Origin: Plutella xylostella
Taxonomy: Eukaryota > Arthropoda > Insecta > Lepidoptera > Plutellidae
DNA: 64,000 bases
Assembly: GCF_932276165.1 (NCBI RefSeq)
Contig: NC_064001.1
Span: 7,819,501-7,883,500 of the forward strand
Reading direction: 5' to 3'
A model generated the notes under the pieces. That model searched no databases. It was given only the letters and a program-made list of their open reading frames with translations, and was not told where the DNA came from. Shown in pieces: positions 59,754 through 64,000 of this stretch. Both the position numbers and the translations under genes were made by a program. The number at the start of each line of letters is the position of its first letter. Position 1 is the first letter of the stretch.

Positions 59754-60503
59754 CCTGGAAATAAAATACAATATTAATGTCCTATTCAATCTTTTTTCTT
59801 GGCACATGATATGCCTCACAAAAATATTACTAACAAGCACAACCTGCACAAATGTGAAGATTATTTCATGGCTCAGTGATCAATCTACTTTTAATAACTG
59901 ATTTCCCAGTACCAAGTGTTAGATCTCAATCATCGACTTATATTACTAGCGTATCGTACTAGAAATCATTGATCTCAATGCTTTTATTAAGTACAATAAA
60001 TGTTCATTTTTCACGACTTTGTAAAAAATTCCCATATTTCGTTCTGTGTATGACTAAGTTTAAAATTTTAATAGTAATACGTTAATTATGTACTTACCTT
60101 AGATATAATGAACAATTAAAACCCAGGAGTCAGGTAATTATAAAAAACACACACACCAAAATCAATCTCTGTTTTGGATGGTTCGTTGCAGTTTGTTTTG
60201 ACAATCATTTGACAATAGCTTCCAGTATCGCCATTTTTCTAAATAATGCGGCAAATTAAAGATTTGATAAATGCAGTAGTCGTAGTTTTAAGTGAAATGA
60301 AGTTTTCATTTAGTCGGCTAACCAAATCACAGAATATTTTCACAAAAATTTTGCAACCTCTAGTGTATCGATAAATCTCATACCCACTATTCGTTTAGTG
60401 ATCATGACCGAGATAGCCGATGCCAAAAGATGGTCAGAAACCCATCATAGATTTATACGGTTGGAAATCGCGAGTCCATGACACCCGAGATAGAAAATCA
60501 CCC

Positions 60504-63500
60504 AGCTGATCAATATACAATACAATATCTGAATTAAAATAAAATTCACCATCCCTCCCTTCTACATTCAGCCAGAGAAGTTTTGTAGTTTATCGTATTA
60601 AAAAACCTTTAAAAGTGGACCTAAAGAGTACTAAAATAGCTATACCTGTTCCCTCAAATATGGATGTAACCTAGATACAACAGCACATATAACTTGTTAG
60701 TGAATCTACCTCACACTCTCTTAAAGCTACCACTACCAAACCCAATCTTAACCCTCAATGCAAGTAAAACATAACTTAACAAAACACCGTACAAAAGTCC
60801 AATTTCGCCCAACAGTAGTCTGTTTAGATAATAAATATTTTCTTCGAATAAGGTAACACAAGATAAGTGGTCTATTCAGCCATTTAAATGGTTAAACTAA
60901 ATTCCGTGCTACCTGCAATCTTGCTAACGGTATAGTAACTCAAGGGCATTCTGCTGTGCAGTGTGAATCGTGTGTAGAGTCCTATTTCGCCAGCATAAAA
61001 ATTAGGAAGTACCTAAAGAAAATATTCTAGTTTTAGTAAATTAAATTTAAACACGATTTTGGAGACGGCATTGCATTAAAAATTAAGAAAAATTATTAAA
61101 AAGGACGTCTCTCAGGAATCGCGAATAATATTCCCCAATTTTAGCGATTGAAATTGTGTTGATTATAAGTAATCATAATTTTCCAGTGTTTGTGTTCTTC
61201 CAATATGTTTTTTTTCTTTGAAAACTCCTTCGCAAATCCGTAATCTCATTAGCAATAAGTAGTACTTATTGATGTAATTAAGCAGAACCAAGTAAAGGGT
61301 CTGCACGAGCGTAAGTAAGTTCCACAAACACGCATTTGTACGATTTCATCGACATCTTGGCAACCCACTTCCAATAATACCCCAACCACAAGGCAACCGT
61401 CCCATTTCACGAGATCTTTATTGTTTATGGATACATGGACTATTTTCCAATGGGCGGAGTGATTATGGAACTTTGCAATTCGTGGTCAGTCGTAGGTATC
61501 ACTTTTCTTTCTTCCTGGAGTCTTAGGAAATGCGGTGTCAGCCCGCTTTCAGTTTTATGTTGAACTTTGATGGTTTCTTTTATGAATGTTGTTGTCTTCA
61601 TGATTACTTTTTTTACGCATTGCACTTACGATTTACGATGCCCTTTTACCCGTTGAACTCATGATAACTCTAACCCGTAGCAGAGCTGATATTGGCTGAT
61701 GGTTGGGAATTGGGCAATAATTCGACGAATTTCAAAAATTGACGCGGGTTTTCTAATTATGACCGTGTGTTGTTTTGCATAAGTCATGCCACAAATTACA
61801 ATAGTGATTTATCATTCTAATTTCTAAGATACTCCTAGTGCTTCTTAATCATAATCAGCGTCACATTTGCAGCTTTCAAAGCGATCAATCTTCAGTGTTG
61901 CTTGATGACGGAAGTCTACTGGAATATGGTGAATGGTGTCTCGCCCATAAATCGTTAAAGGTACGGTTTTTATGGTCATCACAGGCACACCGTAATGTGT
62001 TACCTTCAATGATTTCCACTAACACCTCCTGTCGAGTGCCGCCTAATAACTTTTTACTCCAAGGTTTATATCATGGCCTTGATAAACAAAGAACTGTTCA
62101 GCGTAGATACTACAAAAAACATTAAAATATCATCCAAAAGCAGCAGAGATTTCCTAATATGTTGAAATACGGAGTGGTCCAAGGTCAAAGCGTGGGCATC
62201 TGAGTCCAAGCCACGTGGGAGACCAGATATGGCCAGAGGTCCACGAATGGGCTTTTTCTTATTGATCATAAATATCATGATCAATAATAAATAATAAATT
62301 AATAATTAGTCTTATAGAATTTTCAGAAATAAAGGAAGGAAGTATATATTCTTAAAATATCATTTTAAGGGCGCCTAATTACTAAAAACAATACCAAGTG
62401 TTCGCATAATTAAAGAAAACCGACGGCAGTGGTGTGAAAAAAACCACAGAAAGCCCAGCGTTTAATCGTGATGCAGGTGATCAATTAGGAATTTTCCTCG
62501 CTACCGTACGTGGTCTCTTGGTCATTGGAACTCTGTCTTCGTAGGCCGTAGCTTAGCAGTAAAATAGTTTAACGTTTCATTCAAAATTCGAGATACCGCC
62601 TACGTAAAACAATCAAACTAATTTCTAACAAAACGAAGTGTATCTATTATACTAATGTAAACAATATTATGTAGTTAACTATGTTCAATCATACTTTAAA
62701 TAGATACTTAAATAAATGTTTGTAATTTTCACGGAAAACAGCTGCTGGACCAACTTTGATCAAATTTGGCATGTAAGCTGACGGAATCCCTACGGAAAAC
62801 AAGGATCTATATGGATCTATCGTAAAGACTTTCGAAGTTTGCTAAATTAAAACCAAGTCTACGAATGGGTACTTTCACTGTATCTCCACCAACCATAACG
62901 CAGATCCAGTTCTAGGCTTCATCCTGGATGCATTACACATTGAGAGTAAGCAGAGCGGAACACAGAGTAGTATACGGAACCTCGGGGACAATGGCGGGAT
63001 CTGGAGCCGTCACGCGCCCGCTAATCTGTGGTGTCATCTGTCAACAAGCCATGATGACCCTGTGGATGAAGCCGTGCGATTCGAGCGAAATAAGGCTTCA
63101 CGGATAAAGAGTTGGAAATTAATTGGTTTCCGAACGGTTTCTATGGACGCTTTCTTGCTTGACTTTCTTCTGATATTTTCCGCGATTGTAATAAATATGG
63201 TACTTACCAATTTTTAGACAGTTACCTTTTTGTTAAAGTCTATCCATACCGGAGAAACCGTTTTTCATTCGATGGTTCCTACCAAGAAAAGCTGACATTA
63301 CAAATTCTTCTCCAGAACATCTTCTAATAGCGGTTACCACATGCTCAAAGCTCCTCAGCTCAGTCGCATAGTTTCAAAGACCGTGTCGGCTAGAAGCCGT
63401 TTAAAAACCAACATTGTTTCTTATGATTACACGCTTATGGGCACGCGCATTTTTAATACAAGTTGTAGTGAATGAGCTCATTAACAAAAAACATAACGTG

Positions 63501-64000
63501 GCTCATGTATTTAATAAGCAAAAAAAGGCAATAATCTTGAATTAAATCCACTGGAAAATCATCATCACGCAATTGATCATGTGGGGATGAATCATCACAC
63601 ATGATGAACATAATTTGATTCACCAGAAAGAAACCTGTGCGTGCACTAAATCCATGATTATAATTGCAAAATTGGGAGGAAACGAAACTCGCAAAAATTC
63701 CTACGCGCACCGTGGGAGATCATCTAAGCCCTTCTGGAGGAATTTAATAATAATTTGGTATTTACGTACCTATTAATTGTTTTAGGAAACTAAACCGCTG
63801 AGGATATTTATAAACTGAAATCCGTAACTGTCGTCTTAATGAAGGAAGCGGCGATGAAAACATCTTCCGTTGGGCATAAAGACGTAGAACGCAGACTAGT
63901 AAAAAAATTTTATCTTCTCTTCGCAATAATTAGTTAGGTATTATCACAATATTATCATAAAAATATATGTTTCCATTTATATATAGGTATTCAATTATAA
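60504..64000. other. No secure gene; one weak candidate exon
   Basis: AT-rich DNA with a GC-richer patch at about 62900-63080 that gives no recognisable protein. The open frame at 61873-61960 is bounded by TTTGCAG and GTACGG and could be an exon. The minus-strand membrane protein gene may also have its 5' exons here. Confidence 0.35.

Larger units (their letters stand above)
58416..60503. mobile_element. Decayed PIF/Harbinger transposon
   Basis: GGGCTATTTTCTATCTCG at 58416 is inverted as CGAGATAGAAAATCACCC ending at 60503, bounding about 2.1 kb. Inside are a HARBI1-like fragment on plus and a Myb/SANT-like fragment on minus, the usual two-gene plan of the superfamily. The target duplication could not be read with confidence. 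Confidence 0.8.

Noticed and set aside
62900..63080. GC-richer patch as a coding exon
   Set aside because: No frame gave a recognisable motif bounded by good splice sites.
1..64000. CRISPR arrays, operons, prokaryotic promoters or ribosome binding sites
   Set aside because: Introns, SINEs, MITEs and insect genes show this is eukaryotic DNA. No regular spacer-repeat array was seen.

Overview
The window looks like nuclear DNA of a moth or butterfly. It is AT-rich, with split genes using GT-AG introns. It carries tRNA-headed SINEs, Jockey- and RTE-type LINE fragments, many MITEs, a complete Or-type odorant receptor and an insect-type Smn gene. Every product name comes from reading motifs by eye; no database search was possible.

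Layout. 1-7.9 kb holds no convincing gene, only repeats, including a perfect 26-bp-arm hairpin. 8.3-12.2 kb (minus) is a complete six-exon odorant receptor of 403 aa; one intron holds a broken extra copy of its fifth exon beside a dispersed repeat. 13-16.5 kb is repeats and unannotated DNA. 16.7-22.5 kb (minus) is a ten-exon gene of about 818 aa with three RRM-like domains and a Met/Asn/Gly repeat, the layout of hnRNP M (Drosophila rumpelstiltskin). 22.7-26.9 kb is an hAT-like element with an 8-bp target duplication; nested in it is a TAA-flanked element, which in turn holds a decayed mariner. Two further hnRNP M-like genes (28.3-34.6 and 37.5-44.7 kb, minus) lie on two near-identical copies of one block (27.34-35.13 and 36.69-47.21 kb). 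Both have lost the Met-rich tail and the third RRM, and both gained a duplicated N-terminus through a hybrid exon that turns former 5' UTR into open reading frame.

47.4-51.5 kb (plus) is Smn (survival motor neuron), eight exons and 285 aa, with Tudor domain and YG box. It lies head to head with the third hnRNP M-like gene; a 2-kb stretch with P-element-type (THAP) transposase remnants now sits between them. 53.1-56.5 kb (minus) is the 3' part of an unrecognised membrane protein gene ending in a PDZ-ligand-like tail. 58.4-60.5 kb is a decayed Harbinger transposon carrying a HARBI1-like nuclease remnant and an opposite-strand Myb/SANT-like fragment. 60.5-64 kb has no secure gene.

How the genes relate. 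The three RRM genes are a local family. Gene 1 keeps the full architecture; genes 2 and 3 share an intragenic exon duplication that preceded a recent block duplication. Later insertions (two LINE tails, a Jockey fragment, a MITE, the P-type block and a small perfect palindrome) distinguish the two blocks. The odorant receptor, Smn and the membrane protein are separate neighbours with no evident shared pathway.
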